64,000 nucleotides of DNA from Saturnia japonica (lineage: Eukaryota; Arthropoda; Insecta; Lepidoptera; Saturniidae). The notes beneath the pieces were generated by a model that was given only the letters and a program-made list of their open reading frames with translations, had not been told where the DNA came from and did no database searches. Below are positions 41,601-49,000 of the stretch, piece by piece. Position 1 is the first letter of the stretch; each line of letters opens with the position of its first letter. The position numbers and the translations under genes were made by a program. The stretch is taken from the NCBI GenBank assembly GCA_033032175.1, contig CM065321.1:15150501-15214500 (forward strand), in the 5' to 3' direction.

Positions 41601-44219
41601 CAATTTTTTTTTTCTTTGTGCTTGGTGTTTGGTCAGTCAGTGTAAAACAATTTTAATTCATTTGAAAGCATTCTGATAATCTTTTTTGTATCAAATATTC
41701 AAATTATATTATGAAAGTAATTGTGTTTTTGATAATGCTTTGTAACAACATGGCAATTTTTTTACAAAATGAATCAATATTCACACATAGTTAGTGATGT
41801 GGTGACTCATCCAAGCACATTACCTTTTTCAACAAATTTTGATAGTTGTGAACAGGAAAGTTTCTTATATATTTGTCGTTATGTATTGAAGCCTTGCATA
41901 GATTAAAAAAATATTTATCGACAATTAATTACGCATCAAGTTATACTGACAAACCAATAACAAGTAATTTGTACTTTAGCCAAATTAGTTGGATGGAAAG
42001 AAAAACGAATGACAGGTATTAAACATGCCAAAAGAGAGAAGGATATTACTAGAGATAATTAAAAATAGGAGGGGAAATTTGGTGGGGCATTTGGTATTTC
42101 ACATTCAGCAAGTTAAGTAAAAAATAGGCGTCCTGTCGTATCATGATGTTAAAAGGAAGGCTTTGTTAAAAACTTTAATTATTGTTCTTTATTTAATTAA
42201 AAACAAGTTATATGTATAAAAAATAGTATAAATACATATAATTTCGGTATACGGTACATGTATATACTTGTCTAAATAAGTTTCAGTGAGACCGAAACTA
42301 AACATTTGATTTCAATTTCGGTTGAAAATCTGTTTTCGGTCAGATTCTAAATGTAACCTTACCTCGCAATTTTAGATATCAACACAGCCTGTTGAGTAGC
42401 AATTTGAGCAACTGGTTCACTGAATATATTTGTGTTAAGAAGCCCTTGGCGTAACTTCTGCTTCTCTTCATCTGTCACTGCATTTGGTGCATTCCGACGC
42501 CAATACCTATCCACACCATTCTTGAAGCACATCACAGCTAACCAGCGTACATTGACGTCTATTGAGTGGTTTGAAAGTACATTCTGAAAACAAATAAAAA
42601 TACTAAAAGTTGTACAATATCAATTTAAACAAAAGGAGAGGTTTGCCATCACGCAAAAACTACTGGATAGACTTTGATCATTTTCTTTTGTAATTTTAAT
42701 CCTTGCATAGCTATTTCTTCAATATCTTCATTCAATAAAAGTTATTAAACATTTTCAGAAAGTACGATTTTTATAAACACTACGCGTTCTTATGTCGTCT
42801 ACGCGAGCGAAGCCGCGGACGCAGCTAGTTTAAAATTATAATAAATTGCAAACATAGCTAGCATATTATAGCTGTAACTGTAGCCATTCACTTTTTTCTA
42901 ATAAAAATGTTTATTGGATACTGTATTCTACACACTTGGAAATATGATTAGTGAAATTGTAAAAGTCAATTTAATTGTAAAGTAAGAAATATTTGCTTTC
43001 ATTGATAATATATCCAGCATTATCTGTTGTTGTTTTTGAACATTATGCAGTGGACTCATGGTTTATAATCGTAAATTCGGAAACTTAATTATTTGTATCG
43101 TAACTTTGAAGTTTTCTCTCTTACACACCTATTGATGGTTACATAATGCTTGCTTGTTCACATGTTGCGATAACATCGTGACCATTGTCATTTTCAGCAA
43201 TGATTAAGAGCCAGTGATAATAATGGACAACAGAATAATTTTTTCCATAATTTTTTTTTTTTAAATAATATTTCTGCTCATTGACAGTATTGTCCCTGAT
43301 GGTAAGCACAGTACAGTCCAAACACAACGGTGACCACTGAGAGACCTAAGTCCATGGGCAGTTGCCGCTGTCATGCCGGCCTGCATAATTATCTCATGTT
43401 ACTCATAAAGGACCCTATATCAGAAGGAGGGCACACACTGGCCGGGAGAAGGTTCCACAGCTTCACAGTATGACAAAGATAAGTCATATAGAACTTTTTA
43501 GTTTGTGCCGAGATGGAGGTTAACATAAAACTGTGACTCCAAAGCCTAGCGCATGTGGTTCTGTTGTAGAAGGGAGAGGAGGGTATTAGATTGAGCAGCT
43601 CTTCTGAACAATCACCATGATACGAACAGTAGAACACATTCAGCGAAGCGATGTTCCCACACAGCTGAAGTGGCTCGATGTATTTGTTAAAGTCTGCATC
43701 ATTAACAGTGCCGACATTATTAAATTAGATTTTTCATTGTTGTAATAATTATCACCTTTAATTATGAGAACAATCCAATTGCAGGCCAGTTCAATTTTTA
43801 TTTAAAACATATGCCTGAAACTCATCAGTTGAGTTATTGCTTATATTATTATGTACTGTAGATATACCTTTAATTATATTCAGCAGTAGAAGCCAAAATT
43901 CTGACGGTTTCATGATAGACAAAACATTTTATATTTATAAATTAATTTTATTGCTCAAGAGACTCTACTAATTAAGTAATACAAAAAAATACATCATAAA
44001 CTTAAACACAGACTTCCATAGAATTTAATAATCAAATCAGAAATAAATATTGTATGTATTCAAAACTTAAATTAATAATCTTACCAATAAAACAGAATAA
44101 AACCCAGGTTCTATCTCCCATTCTTGAAGTTTTTTTTCTGCCGGTTTTAATATTTCTGTGTCCTGACTTGTAGCTCGGTTGAGAGTGTCCAACACCAGAG
44201 CATAGATGTTAGGATCCAT
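17517..44219 (-). CDS. IPO11: Importin-11 (RanBP11-type nuclear import receptor), complete, 16 coding exons
   Basis: Importin-beta superfamily receptor that binds cargo in the cytoplasm, passes the nuclear pore and releases cargo on RanGTP; known cargoes of the human protein include E2 enzymes of the UBE2E group. Exons in transcript order: 44219-44085, 42583-42363, 40992-40833, 40595-40349, 39461-39177, 37688-37507, 35955-35764, 34909-34810, 33347-33139, 32189-31986, 29184-28992, 26481-26229, 25328-25102, 21648-21519, 18978-18801, 17621-17517. All junctions are AG/GT and all phases close; the lengths sum to 3021 nt, 1006 residues plus stop (human about 975, from memory). Recognisable blocks include the N-terminal AEKKLQEWE, CFKNGVDRYWRR, LRILRKLTVFGF, VTHYFLLSADDLALW, CETKMHVLHVVSCVMER, VYLLEDAMELWL and a C-terminal acidic/amphipathic tail. 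The introns are loaded with mobile elements, but the exons show no lesion. It lies head-to-head with the arrestin gene at 45973. Confidence 0.95.
18088..18272 (+). repeat. 26-bp minisatellite, seven units (IPO11 intron 15)
   Basis: Unit TGGCGACTGCTAAGGGCAGA plus TCGTGA. Units 2 and 4 are identical and units 3 and 5 are identical, giving a 52-bp higher-order period; outer units are diverged. Confidence 0.9.
18428..18515 (+). mobile_element. Short LINE 3'-end fragment with A-rich tail (IPO11 intron 15)
   Basis: CGGTGAAGCTGTAAAAGCCG, GGGGCCCCTAAGGATAACAG and TGTAGTCAGTTC match the LINE terminus, then an A-rich tail follows, as expected for a severely 5'-truncated insertion. Confidence 0.6.
18801..18978 (-). 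CDS. IPO11: IPO11 coding exon 15 (GC-rich, poorly conserved)
   Basis: 178 nt, phase 2 to 0. Encodes a Pro/Gly/Arg-rich linker followed by ELRQRRLAHLHPAYSIDLRA, which matches the vertebrate DKRKKMLALKDPVHTVSLQ by position and spacing. Acceptor TTGTACCCAG, donor GTATATCA. The assignment rests on phase closure on both sides and exact spacing to exon 16, because the linker itself is not conserved. Confidence 0.85.
19171..19235 (+). repeat. SINE family A, head fragment
   Basis: GCCTCATTAGTCTAGTGGTC and GACTGCTGGGTTCGAGGTCC; only the tRNA-like head remains, upstream of IPO11 exon 15 (intron 14). Confidence 0.6.
19835..20035 (-). repeat. Dispersed repeat, family C, reverse copy (IPO11 intron 14)
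   Basis: AAATAATCTTGTGTTGAGTT, GGTAGGCGCTTACTATCGGG and CGAGCCGTATGCC are the reverse complement of the family C body at 6575. Includes a local triplication of the TCCTTGGGGT word. Confidence 0.55.
20075..21420 (+). repeat. Dispersed repeat, inverted partner of 31145-31655 (IPO11 intron 14)
   Basis: Matches the reverse complement of 31145-31655 in blocks: AACGTTCGCTTACACACGAA (20113), TTTGTACCCCTTTTTAAGCG (21097), GTTAAAGTTTATATGGAGAA (21150), AATATTCATTGTTTAGGTTC (21312) and TTCGATCATTGGACGACCG (21386). About 900 bases between the first two blocks (20160-21060) are not shared. Ends ...CGACCGCTAGT, compatible with a Helitron 3' end but not proven. Confidence 0.6.
21519..21648 (-). CDS. IPO11: IPO11 coding exon 14
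   Basis: 130 nt, phase 1 to 2. Encodes GLGLAALLTTQNPTVLSKFS and LTEVLNDVMKTEYVGSYVD, corresponding to the vertebrate LSALALLSLLPSDN to LHDVMTEDPETGTYKD segment. Acceptor CCTCTAG, donor GTGAGTTG. Intron 13 upstream (21649-25101) holds a hAT element and an older inverted-repeat element. Confidence 0.92.
21825..23037. mobile_element. Long-inverted-repeat element (IPO11 intron 13)
   Basis: The first ~85 bases (TATAGTCG..GTTCGCGCGCGACCGTCC, CGTTGGCGGGGACAAGGTA) are the inverse of the last ~85 (CTCGTCCCCGCCAACGTCTG, GGACGGTCGCGCACGAACTT). GTAAAC at 21930s also pairs with the right side. No protein-coding remnant. A smaller element bounded by GAAGTGAAACTTC (22221-22233) and GAAGTTTCACTTC (22705-22717) is nested inside. 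A solo terminal fragment is at about 31775-31865. Confidence 0.65.
23090..24919 (+). mobile_element. Non-autonomous hAT transposon with perfect 8-bp target duplication (IPO11 intron 13)
   Basis: Ends TAGGGCATCGAG and TCGATGCCCTA are inverted repeats, with multiple CCCGGGTTT words subterminal at both sides. Flanked by identical CTTATCAC at 23082-23089 and 24920-24927, the 8-bp duplication hAT elements make. 1,830 bp. It keeps a BED zinc-finger segment (about 23970-24110) but lacks the RNase-H core and hATC domain, so it depends on another copy for movement. Confidence 0.9.
23970..24425 (+). pseudogene. hAT transposase N-terminal fragment with BED zinc finger
   Basis: The frame reads HYFLRNKNEAKCKTCQKVL and STSSLLRHLKNIH: a BED finger with aromatic residues, Cys-x2-Cys and His-x4-His. 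The following residues are a Ser/Lys-rich linker and HYF, then unrelated sequence ending in a translated (CAATTG)n run at 24377-24412. No catalytic domain remains. A stop (TGA, 23970-23972) lies immediately upstream of the finger, and the nearest start, at 24030, lies inside the finger. Confidence 0.75.
25102..25328 (-). CDS. IPO11: IPO11 coding exon 13
   Basis: 227 nt, phase 2 to 1. Encodes PMVLSVQLCLVSRVIL and a block with LNVWTEKMNLVTQVERWKVV, matching the vertebrate EMWVDRMDNITQPERRK segment. Acceptor ATTCCAG, donor GTGAGTTA. Confidence 0.92.
26229..26481 (-). CDS. IPO11: IPO11 coding exon 12
   Basis: 253 nt, phase 1 to 2. Encodes EQSSEHLRIVVYIMQAYTLL and RTEGVITVLKMAEICISV, matching LSSENLRTCFKIINGYIFL and EGQVQVLKVVENALKV of the vertebrate protein. 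Acceptor ATTTCCAG, donor GTTAGTGT. Confidence 0.92.
26613..27663 (-). pseudogene. Tc1/mariner-superfamily transposase pseudogene (IPO11 intron 11)
   Basis: Frame from MEWGDKDNGIAVIALHKVGR (27660s) through a stop at 27483-27481, then RRNPVRKQMILSREM, KMLFTDEKLFTIEQ (first Asp), VMVWCGVSYQGVTEPYF, NNIVFHNQE and a TAG at 26934-26932, SFQQDSAPG (second Asp), a frameshift, DWPSSSPDLNPLGY (third Asp), another stop, and the end NGDRFE. All three catalytic Asp motifs persist but at least three nonsense changes and one frameshift kill it. Terminal repeats not identified. Confidence 0.85.
27712..28678 (-). mobile_element. Tc1/mariner-superfamily element with CAGGTGGGCCAGAAAG terminal repeats
   Basis: Perfect 16-bp inverted ends CAGGTGGGCCAGAAAG flanked by TA (27710-27711, 28679-28680). 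Encodes two broken parts of a transposase: an N-terminal HTH (SCAIVRRLFRREFGLHDVNQ, VIRSWVRKFEATG, 28640-28272) and a catalytic part (ILFSDETHFHLNG, WFQQDGATCHTS, TWPPRSTDLTN, 28207-27755). By my count 36 residues separate the last two Asp. The middle is rearranged and the C-terminus missing. It abuts the other pseudogene at 27663. Confidence 0.85.
28992..29184 (-). CDS. IPO11: IPO11 coding exon 11
   Basis: 193 nt, phase 0 to 1. Encodes EPAHVYLLEDAMELWLAVLE, almost identical to the vertebrate PPHVYLLEDGLELWLVTLE block. Acceptor TATAATAG, donor GTGAGTTT. Intron 11 downstream contains two degenerate Tc1/mariner elements. Confidence 0.93.
29218..29400 (-). mobile_element. CR1/L2-like LINE 3' end, short copy (IPO11 intron 10)
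   Basis: Same family as 43139: VKLWNLLPGSVFPP-type end (29398-29350) and the GGACCCATGTCGTAATAAGG and AAGGCGGCCACCGAGAGATC words of its 3' UTR. It begins only about 34 bases upstream of the acceptor of exon 11. Confidence 0.65.
31145..31655 (-). repeat. Dispersed repeat, inverted partner of 20075-21420 (IPO11 intron 10)
   Basis: Carries the reverse complements of the blocks listed for 20075-21420, in the same order and without the internal unshared part. Noncoding. Confidence 0.6.
31986..32189 (-). CDS. IPO11: IPO11 coding exon 10 (GC-rich)
   Basis: 204 nt, phase 0 to 0. Encodes CETKMHVLHVVSCVMER followed by an Ala/Gly-rich insect-specific stretch, then VFAYLPQLWHHAAASHHN. Far more GC-rich than the surrounding introns, so several long overlapping frames appear here by chance; only the frame continuous with the importin repeats is real. 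Confidence 0.92.
33139..33347 (-). CDS. IPO11: IPO11 coding exon 9
   Basis: 209 nt, phase 1 to 0. Encodes SLRPAMYEALLEPLSRTDED and AEALRSSIDDFNFDIEQFAP, corresponding to the central HEAT repeats of importin-11. Acceptor ATTGGCAG, donor GTAAGTAC. Confidence 0.93.
33505..34030 (-). mobile_element. 5'-truncated 3' end of the jockey-like LINE family (IPO11 intron 8)
   Basis: Matches the 3' UTR of the 50.6-kb LINE from AACTGACTACACTGTTAGC through GCCGGACCTCGGCT to CACCGAGGAACGGACCT and GAACGAAGTTAGCCGCCCG. About 520 bases, the longest truncated copy in the window, still noncoding. Confidence 0.75.
34810..34909 (-). CDS. IPO11: IPO11 coding exon 8
   Basis: 100 nt, phase 0 to 1. Encodes IDFEEWFTNVLSQEL and YRIIRRRVCQLIG, matching the vertebrate FDQWFKNQLLPEL and PLRRRVIWLIGQW region. 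Acceptor AAATTTCAG, donor GTAAGTTT. Confidence 0.92.
35145..35368. repeat. Short element bounded by GAAGTGAAAC / GTTTCACTTC (IPO11 intron 7)
   Basis: Ends GAAGTGAAAC (35145) and GAAGTTTCACTTC (35356-35368) match those of the nested unit at 22221-22717; isolated ends occur near 37467 and 59910. Internal sequence is not shared, so this is a family of termini rather than of bodies. Confidence 0.5.
35764..35955 (-). CDS. IPO11: IPO11 coding exon 7
   Basis: 192 nt, 64 codons, phase 0 to 0. Encodes PCIETLYKELF, a QQQQ stretch, and KKDAIYNAVRLASFDLYDE, the last matching the very conserved KDAVYNAVGLAAYEL block of importin-11. Acceptor CTAAACAG, donor GTGAGTGT. Confidence 0.93.
36355..36500 (+). mobile_element. 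CR1/L2-like LINE 3'-UTR fragment (IPO11 intron 6)
   Basis: GGCAACCGCCGATGAATTTA, CTCTCGGTGGTCGCCGTTGT and CATCCGGGAAAGTACCGAC match the 3' UTR of the copies at 29218 and 43139 in the opposite orientation. Confidence 0.6.
36708..36860 (+). repeat. Diverged copy of the hairpin-headed repeat (IPO11 intron 6)
   Basis: Shares AACAAAATGGCGGCTCC, ACCAAACTAC and ACCCCGCCAAACAC with the copies at 47468 and 58769. The hairpin is decayed. Confidence 0.45.
37155..37220 (+). mobile_element. Short LINE 3'-end fragment, plus orientation
   Basis: GGTGAAGCTGTAAAAGCCG followed by GGGCCCTTATGGCTAACG and GTAGTTAG reproduces the terminal hairpin region of the jockey-like LINE in the opposite orientation. Confidence 0.55.
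37308..37376 (-). repeat. SINE family A, head fragment (IPO11 intron 6)
   Basis: TCGAACCTAGGACTTCGGCC and TACGACCGCTAGGCTACGAG are the reverse complement of the family A head. Confidence 0.6.
37507..37688 (-). CDS. IPO11: IPO11 coding exon 6
   Basis: 182 nt, phase 1 to 0. Encodes CRHLVTHYFLLSADDLALW and GESWKYSLR. A tRNA-derived SINE ends only about 20 nt upstream of its acceptor (CATCCACAG), so the branch-point region must lie at or inside the SINE tail. Confidence 0.92.
37708..37923 (-). repeat. SINE family A, copy abutting IPO11 exon 6
   Basis: Complete from the head (plus-strand GAATCGAACCCAGGACC near 37871) to the tail (CATTACGCCTGTATCCTCGA at 37710). It is transcribed in the same sense as IPO11 and ends about 20 bases before the exon 6 acceptor. 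Confidence 0.8.
38235..38987 (-). mobile_element. Internally deleted hAT element with hATC remnant (IPO11 intron 5)
   Basis: Ends CAGGGTTGTTGCGGATGC and, reverse-complemented, TAGAGGTGTTGCAGATAC, with repeated GCGGATGCGGATG words inside both. Flanked by GTATGTATGTAC at 38223-38234 and 38988-38999; the true duplication is presumably 8 bp within a GTAT run. Minus-strand frames at about 38341-38629 read NPLNWWKVN, RFAHRYLSTPPSSVPSE and EAGKAAILLFIEYN, which is the C-terminal dimerisation (hATC) domain, split by a frameshift. Confidence 0.8.
39177..39461 (-). CDS. IPO11: IPO11 coding exon 5
   Basis: 285 nt, phase 1 to 1. Encodes SYVPLIRPSLEFALYYCFTE and YERFTIQCLNIVKGIL, typical importin-11 HEAT repeats. 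Acceptor TTATTTCAG, donor GTAAGTAT. Confidence 0.93.
40349..40595 (-). CDS. IPO11: IPO11 coding exon 4
   Basis: 247 nt, phase 0 to 1. Encodes LWHEHTELFLRH and LLCLRILRKLTVFGFKKAHE, closely matching the importin-11 family. Acceptor TTATTACAG, donor GTAAGTAT. Confidence 0.93.
40833..40992 (-). CDS. IPO11: IPO11 coding exon 3
   Basis: 160 nt. Encodes FDCPASWPDLVPELV and LVQHRALLIFHHVVKALASK, matching the conserved second to third HEAT repeats. Acceptor AAATTAG, donor GTAAGTTT. Intron 2 (40993-42362) contains a truncated mariner. Confidence 0.93.
41120..41680 (+). mobile_element. Second mariner copy, 3'-truncated (IPO11 intron 2)
   Basis: Begins TTAGGTCCTTAG after TA and follows the 5464 copy through AAACAGCTCGAATGATTAATG and the GGAAATTTCGACC region, with many lesions. 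About 45 unrelated bases near 41600-41645 interrupt it, then TTAATTCATTTGAAAGCA resumes the mariner. No right terminal repeat. Confidence 0.75.
42363..42583 (-). CDS. IPO11: IPO11 coding exon 2
   Basis: 221 nt, enters in phase 0 after TTTTCAG and leaves in phase 2 (AG|GTAAGG). Encodes the segment with VNVRWLAVMCFKNGVDRYWR, the diagnostic importin-beta N-terminal motif that contacts RanGTP in this superfamily. Intron 1 upstream (42584-44084) contains a CR1/L2-like LINE tail. Confidence 0.93.
42600..42826 (+). repeat. Possible non-autonomous Helitron 3' end (IPO11 intron 1)
   Basis: Ends GCGAGCGAAGCCGCGGACGC then AGCTAGT: a GC-rich hairpin-prone segment followed by CTAG before T, as in Helitron 3' termini. 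Body AAAAACTACTGGATAGACTT is also typical of a common lepidopteran family. The 5' end (TC after A) was not located. Confidence 0.45.
43139..43650 (-). mobile_element. CR1/L2-like LINE 3' end with ORF2 C-terminus (IPO11 intron 1)
   Basis: Minus-strand frame with ARLWSHSFMLTSISAQTKKF and VKLWNLLPASVCPP, the standard C-terminal tail of this type of reverse-transcriptase ORF, followed by a 3' UTR shared with copies at 29220 and 36360. 5'-truncated. Confidence 0.7.
44085..44219 (-). CDS. IPO11: IPO11 coding exon 1 (start codon)
   Basis: Contains the ATG at 44219-44217 in a good context (CACTATGG) and encodes 45 residues beginning MDPNIYALVLDTLNRATSQD, which align well with the start of vertebrate importin-11 (importin-beta N-terminal HEAT repeat). 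Ends in phase 0 at LL, followed by the donor GTAAGATT. No in-frame upstream ATG was needed to match the family start. Confidence 0.93.
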
Positions 44220-45972
44220 AGTGGTGATTCAGCTGTGACGTTAGACTTAATTTAAGATACAACAATATGATGCTTATTTAAAAGAAATAAAACTGTAATT
44301 AATATTTAAATTGTTATTAAAAAGCTGAAACTTAGCAATTAAATTATTTTAAAAATAAACCAATGAACCTGAATTATGTACCTAAAAAACTTTTATTACT
44401 TTACTAAGTCTGAAACATGGTACATCTAATTTATGTCCATTTCTAGTATTAAAACTGTGCTTCTACTTTAACAAAATGTAGACTGACTGACACAGCATTA
44501 CATAGATCTGACATAGCAACACACAGCCCAAATTACTGGGGTAAGGACTGTATAAATTTGCATGTATGTTATTTTTAGGCTGTAGATGAGCACTAATTTT
44601 TCTTAATTCAACCCCTAATATGGTGGGAAAGGGGATGAAAGTGTGTATGAAAGCCCATCATTTTTGAAGGTAGATCTATGAAAATTTGTATTTAACAATC
44701 GAGTTAGAAAGTAAAAGAAACATACTTTTGCTATACCTAGTGTTTAATAAATAGCATAAAAAGATCACACATATTTTTATTTGTTAAAGCCTAATACAAT
44801 ATTCAAAACAAAATAATCTTTTTAAATATTGGAAGATCTTTGATAATGACGAATGCAATTTTAGAAAAAGATTTTATTATTAACAGAACAAAGATAATTA
44901 TTAAAGTCTTACAAAACTATTTTCAACAAATCAATTTATTGATCCTAAAATTATCGACCCTGCTATGATTTCTAGAATTTTCTTGAAACTTATTAATAAT
45001 ATTGTTATAACAGATGTTATGTAGCTAAACTTTACTCTGTGTATTAGATGTATATATAAAATGTTAGTGGCACTAAGTTACATTGCATGGCCTTTCATCT
45101 ACAAAAGTAACTATAGAACATGTCATAGTAACAACACGGGCACGATATATAAACTGTATGTATAAACAAAGAATGATCATGTTACAAGAAAATATTTTTC
45201 AATGATGCAATATACACATAATTATATATAAATGTTGCTTTATATTGCTACATGATCACCTTCTATAAATAAAATGGTTATTTTATTTAGTCTAAAGCCC
45301 TGTAGTAATACTAATTACTATAAAATTTAAAAAACAGACTTACTGCTCACCCTGAAAACGTAGAGGGCATAACATAACCTAAAACTAATTGCGTAAAATT
45401 CATTAATCCGGCGTCAACTAATGTTTAATATATTACTTCTAAAACATTTACTTTAATGTTACACAATTTGGAATTCTTAAACCCGTTTTATCAGTGTTTA
45501 TTACATGAATAATAACAAAATGCCGATCGGAAAACACTTCGAAACAATTTTTCAATAAAATGAAATGTCATGTCACTGTCAAATGTCATATGTCAGTTTT
45601 CAGAAATGTCAATAATATAATTAGGCCGTTCGGAAATTGTTTTTTATTCTATTTTTAAAGAAGGTATGTAAGCAAAGCATTAGGGAATAAAATGAAACGT
45701 ATAAAGACTTCAGTAATCATTTCATTATACACTTAAATACATAATTAAATATTTATAAACGATACAGTACATTTTTATAATGAAGTGCTTATAATTTTGT
45801 ATCTCTCGTTCTTTTATCAATTCGTAAAAGATTATGAGCTCGTTTATTAATAATTGCTATCGTTTCTTATCATCATGTACCTGTATGATAACAAGCACGG
45901 ATATTGTTATTCAGTAAGAAAAATAGATTTACCGAAATAATATCTCTACAGTGAATTAAGAAATGCTTCAAC
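44220..45972. promoter_or_regulatory. Shared upstream region of the divergent IPO11 and arrestin-domain genes
   Basis: 1.75 kb between the two start codons. AT-rich, with no recognisable repeat family or ORF of substance. The segment around 45540-45610 has repeated TGTCA/TGTCAT words. A bidirectional promoter is an inference from the head-to-head arrangement; I see no clear TATA box. Confidence 0.4.
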
Positions 45973-46090
45973 ATGTCATGGATTAATTGTACTGTGAGCC
46001 TTAACAACGATTCCACTGGTACTTTTTATACTGGTTCTATCGTCACTGGAACATTGTTACTGGAATGTGAACATGCACTGAAAATTGAAA
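45973..46090 (+). CDS. Arrestin-domain gene, coding exon 1
   Basis: Starts MSWINCTVSLNNDSTGTFYT. The ATG at 45973 was chosen because it gives the family-typical N-terminus; an ATG at 45963 opens a short overlapping frame that stops at 45986. Ends in phase 1 before GTAATTTT. Confidence 0.85.
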
Positions 46091-49000
46091 GTAATTTTGT
46101 TGATTTCATTAAATAGTTAATAATTATCTTAGTTCTTTATGTAGTTATATTTTAAAAATGTATATTATCTTACATGTGGCACCCGCGCCCCCCGCACAAA
46201 ATAATTTTAAAAACTTATTAGTATGGCAGTAGTAATTAAATTAATAAGATTATTTTTTGGTTTTGCAGGCATAGATTTTGAGGTAACTGGAATTAGTAAA
46301 GCACAATGGACACGCCCCATGCCGACACTGCCATATATAAAGATTTATTCAGAAAAGAAAAAAGTCCTTAGTATAAAAATGTGTAATATATTGAGTGATA
46401 TTATTGCCGGTAAGACACCTTTTTCAATTACTTTTTAATAACTAACCGTCCTCTGAGGTAAGGATCCACGTAAAATTTGTATTCCTTTATTTGAATCTAT
46501 TTTAAAAATTTTATATCTGTGAGCAGTTTGACTTAAGCTTTGAATACACAACAAAACAAAAATAGACATCAACACTGCAATATACAGGCAATGATAGTTT
46601 AGTTGTAGCGTGTATGGACGCCACGTCAAATGAAGTGAGTTCGAATCCCTGCAATGAGCCAAAGCTTTCGGTGACGGAAAAAAAGCGATGAAATCATACG
46701 TAGGGTATTCTGTAATGCCTGCCCTAGCTAGCTACCACCCTCAAGTTGAAAACATGTCGCCAGACACCTATAGGTGTGTTCCGGCAGCTACACTTGAGAG
46801 CTAGTCTCCTCACTAGACTTAGCGTGTTGTCATCTTTGACCAAATAACGCAAAACCTATAAAACCGATTTAATTTTTTTTAAAGCGGAGAATAATAAATA
46901 CACTTAGCTTAGCATCGGCAGCTATAGAAACAGATATAGTTTTGTTACCAATGTGCTTGCAGTAATCGATGGTGATATATCTTTTTTCGACCTTAAAAAA
47001 AATTAAAATAATTCTTTCAGATAGAAGAATGCCTGCAGGTATTTACACGCACCCGTTCCATTTCGCACTTCCAGAAGACTTGCCATCTTCATTTGAAAGT
47101 TCCATCGCCAAAGTTTTTTATTTTATCAAAATAAAAAGCAAACCAGACAAGAAGTTAAGAAAAATAATGCCGTTTACTGTCTTAGGAAATGTTAATGTAA
47201 ATCATTTGGAAGAAATGTTGGTAAGTGATATGTTTGGGAATTCCTAAGCTCTTTTACATACGAGAGGGCTATGTTCGGAGTTTCTATGCCTGATCAAATC
47301 AGAAATGAGGAGATCTGCAGAAGAAACAAGTCAAACAAAGCTATGGCTCTAAAAAGAACTAAACTTAAGTGCACTTCTTCTTTTTCTTATTTTGACGACA
47401 TAAAAAACACTAGCCAGTGTCAATGTTTTTAGGCCTTTAAAGAATTTTCTAACATTCAATGTCTGGTCTGACAAGATGGTGGCTCCCTTGTCAGAACTAC
47501 CTAACTAGATTCTTGCGACATCTATAAATGCTTGTTTCCAATTTATATTTATAATCCACTACACTTATGCACAATAACCAAACTATAACATATAAAATGC
47601 CAACAATATTATATAATATAATACATGGTTCAAAAATGGCTATTTCTATGAATTAACACAAAAACCTAGCAACAAAAACCAACCCAAGATTCCGCCAAAA
47701 TCTCTCGCCAAAAAAACCGGTGGGGCATTTATCTTCGTAGAACGGATGGCCGATGAAGCCAAACAGTTCTCGAGTGACGGCCGCGCACCGGAAGATGCAA
47801 TGTGGACAGACCCATCACAAGGCGGAACGACGGCCTGGAAAAGGTTACAGCTAGCCGCTGGAAGCGTGCAGCAGAGTACCTGTCACTATGGCGATCTTTG
47901 GGGGAGGCCTAAATTTAGCAGTAAACATTATTCGGCTGAAATGATTATGACGATAAAGCTCTTTTACATAGACTTAATTAGTTTGCGCAATGGACAATAA
48001 TTTGACTATCTGCATTTATCAGACCTAGTCTAGATTCACAGTCGAAGGCTAAATCTAATATTAATTTTGGACGTTTCATTAGTTGTTTCAAGCGCTAATT
48101 TAAAAACAAACGAAGCGCAATGGATTATCATTTCAAGGAATCTATATGGGTACGAATGTAAAGATAAACATGGTGAATTAAGGAAAGCTACTATAGCATG
48201 GTGATAAAGCATTTTTTTATCTCACCACTAAACTCCTACACTCAAATTAAATGTCTCTCGGAAGTATTTATTCCGCTTTCCGTTGGCGTCAGCGTATTCT
48301 TGCTTAAGATTCATTGAATATGATTATGGTTAACCCGCAAAACAAGGCTCAAACGATAGCCACTGTTAAAAAAAATGTGCTCGTAAATTATACCTTAAGT
48401 GAAACTTATTTCAATATGTACACTATACATTTTTAACCAACAAAGTATTGTCGGTAAATTCAGGATAAAAAAAACTTTACATTGCCCAAAGTAGGTTCAT
48501 TTTAAAAATATCAATAAATTTCAGAAGCCGTCCATTCATGATTTCAAAAAAACATTTAGCAGTTCAGGAAATTTCTCTATTACTGTTAAGACTTACAGAG
48601 GATTCGCTCCAAAGCAAAAGGTTCCATTTGAAGTTACTATAAGCAATGAAAAGAAAGTCTTAATACAAAAGGTTAACGTTGTGTTATTACAGGTTAGTTA
48701 TGAATATTTTTTATTATTCTGCACCAATAAATTTATTCTATGTCTGCACCAGTATTTATTATGAATGGCAGGGGACGAAGAACGTTACATAGAATGGATA
48801 CCTCGCTGATGGGGTTTGCCAGTATACGTCCGCTCTGCACTACGGTCGTGTTGCTTATATCCGCCATTGTCAACAAAAAGTTCTCGAGTGGCGAACGCAT
48901 ACCGGAAGAAACGGCGTGGTTTGAGCCGCCACAAGGTAGACCGACAACCTGGTAAAGGTTACGGGAAGCTGCTGTAGGCAAGCATCGCCAAACCGGTTTC

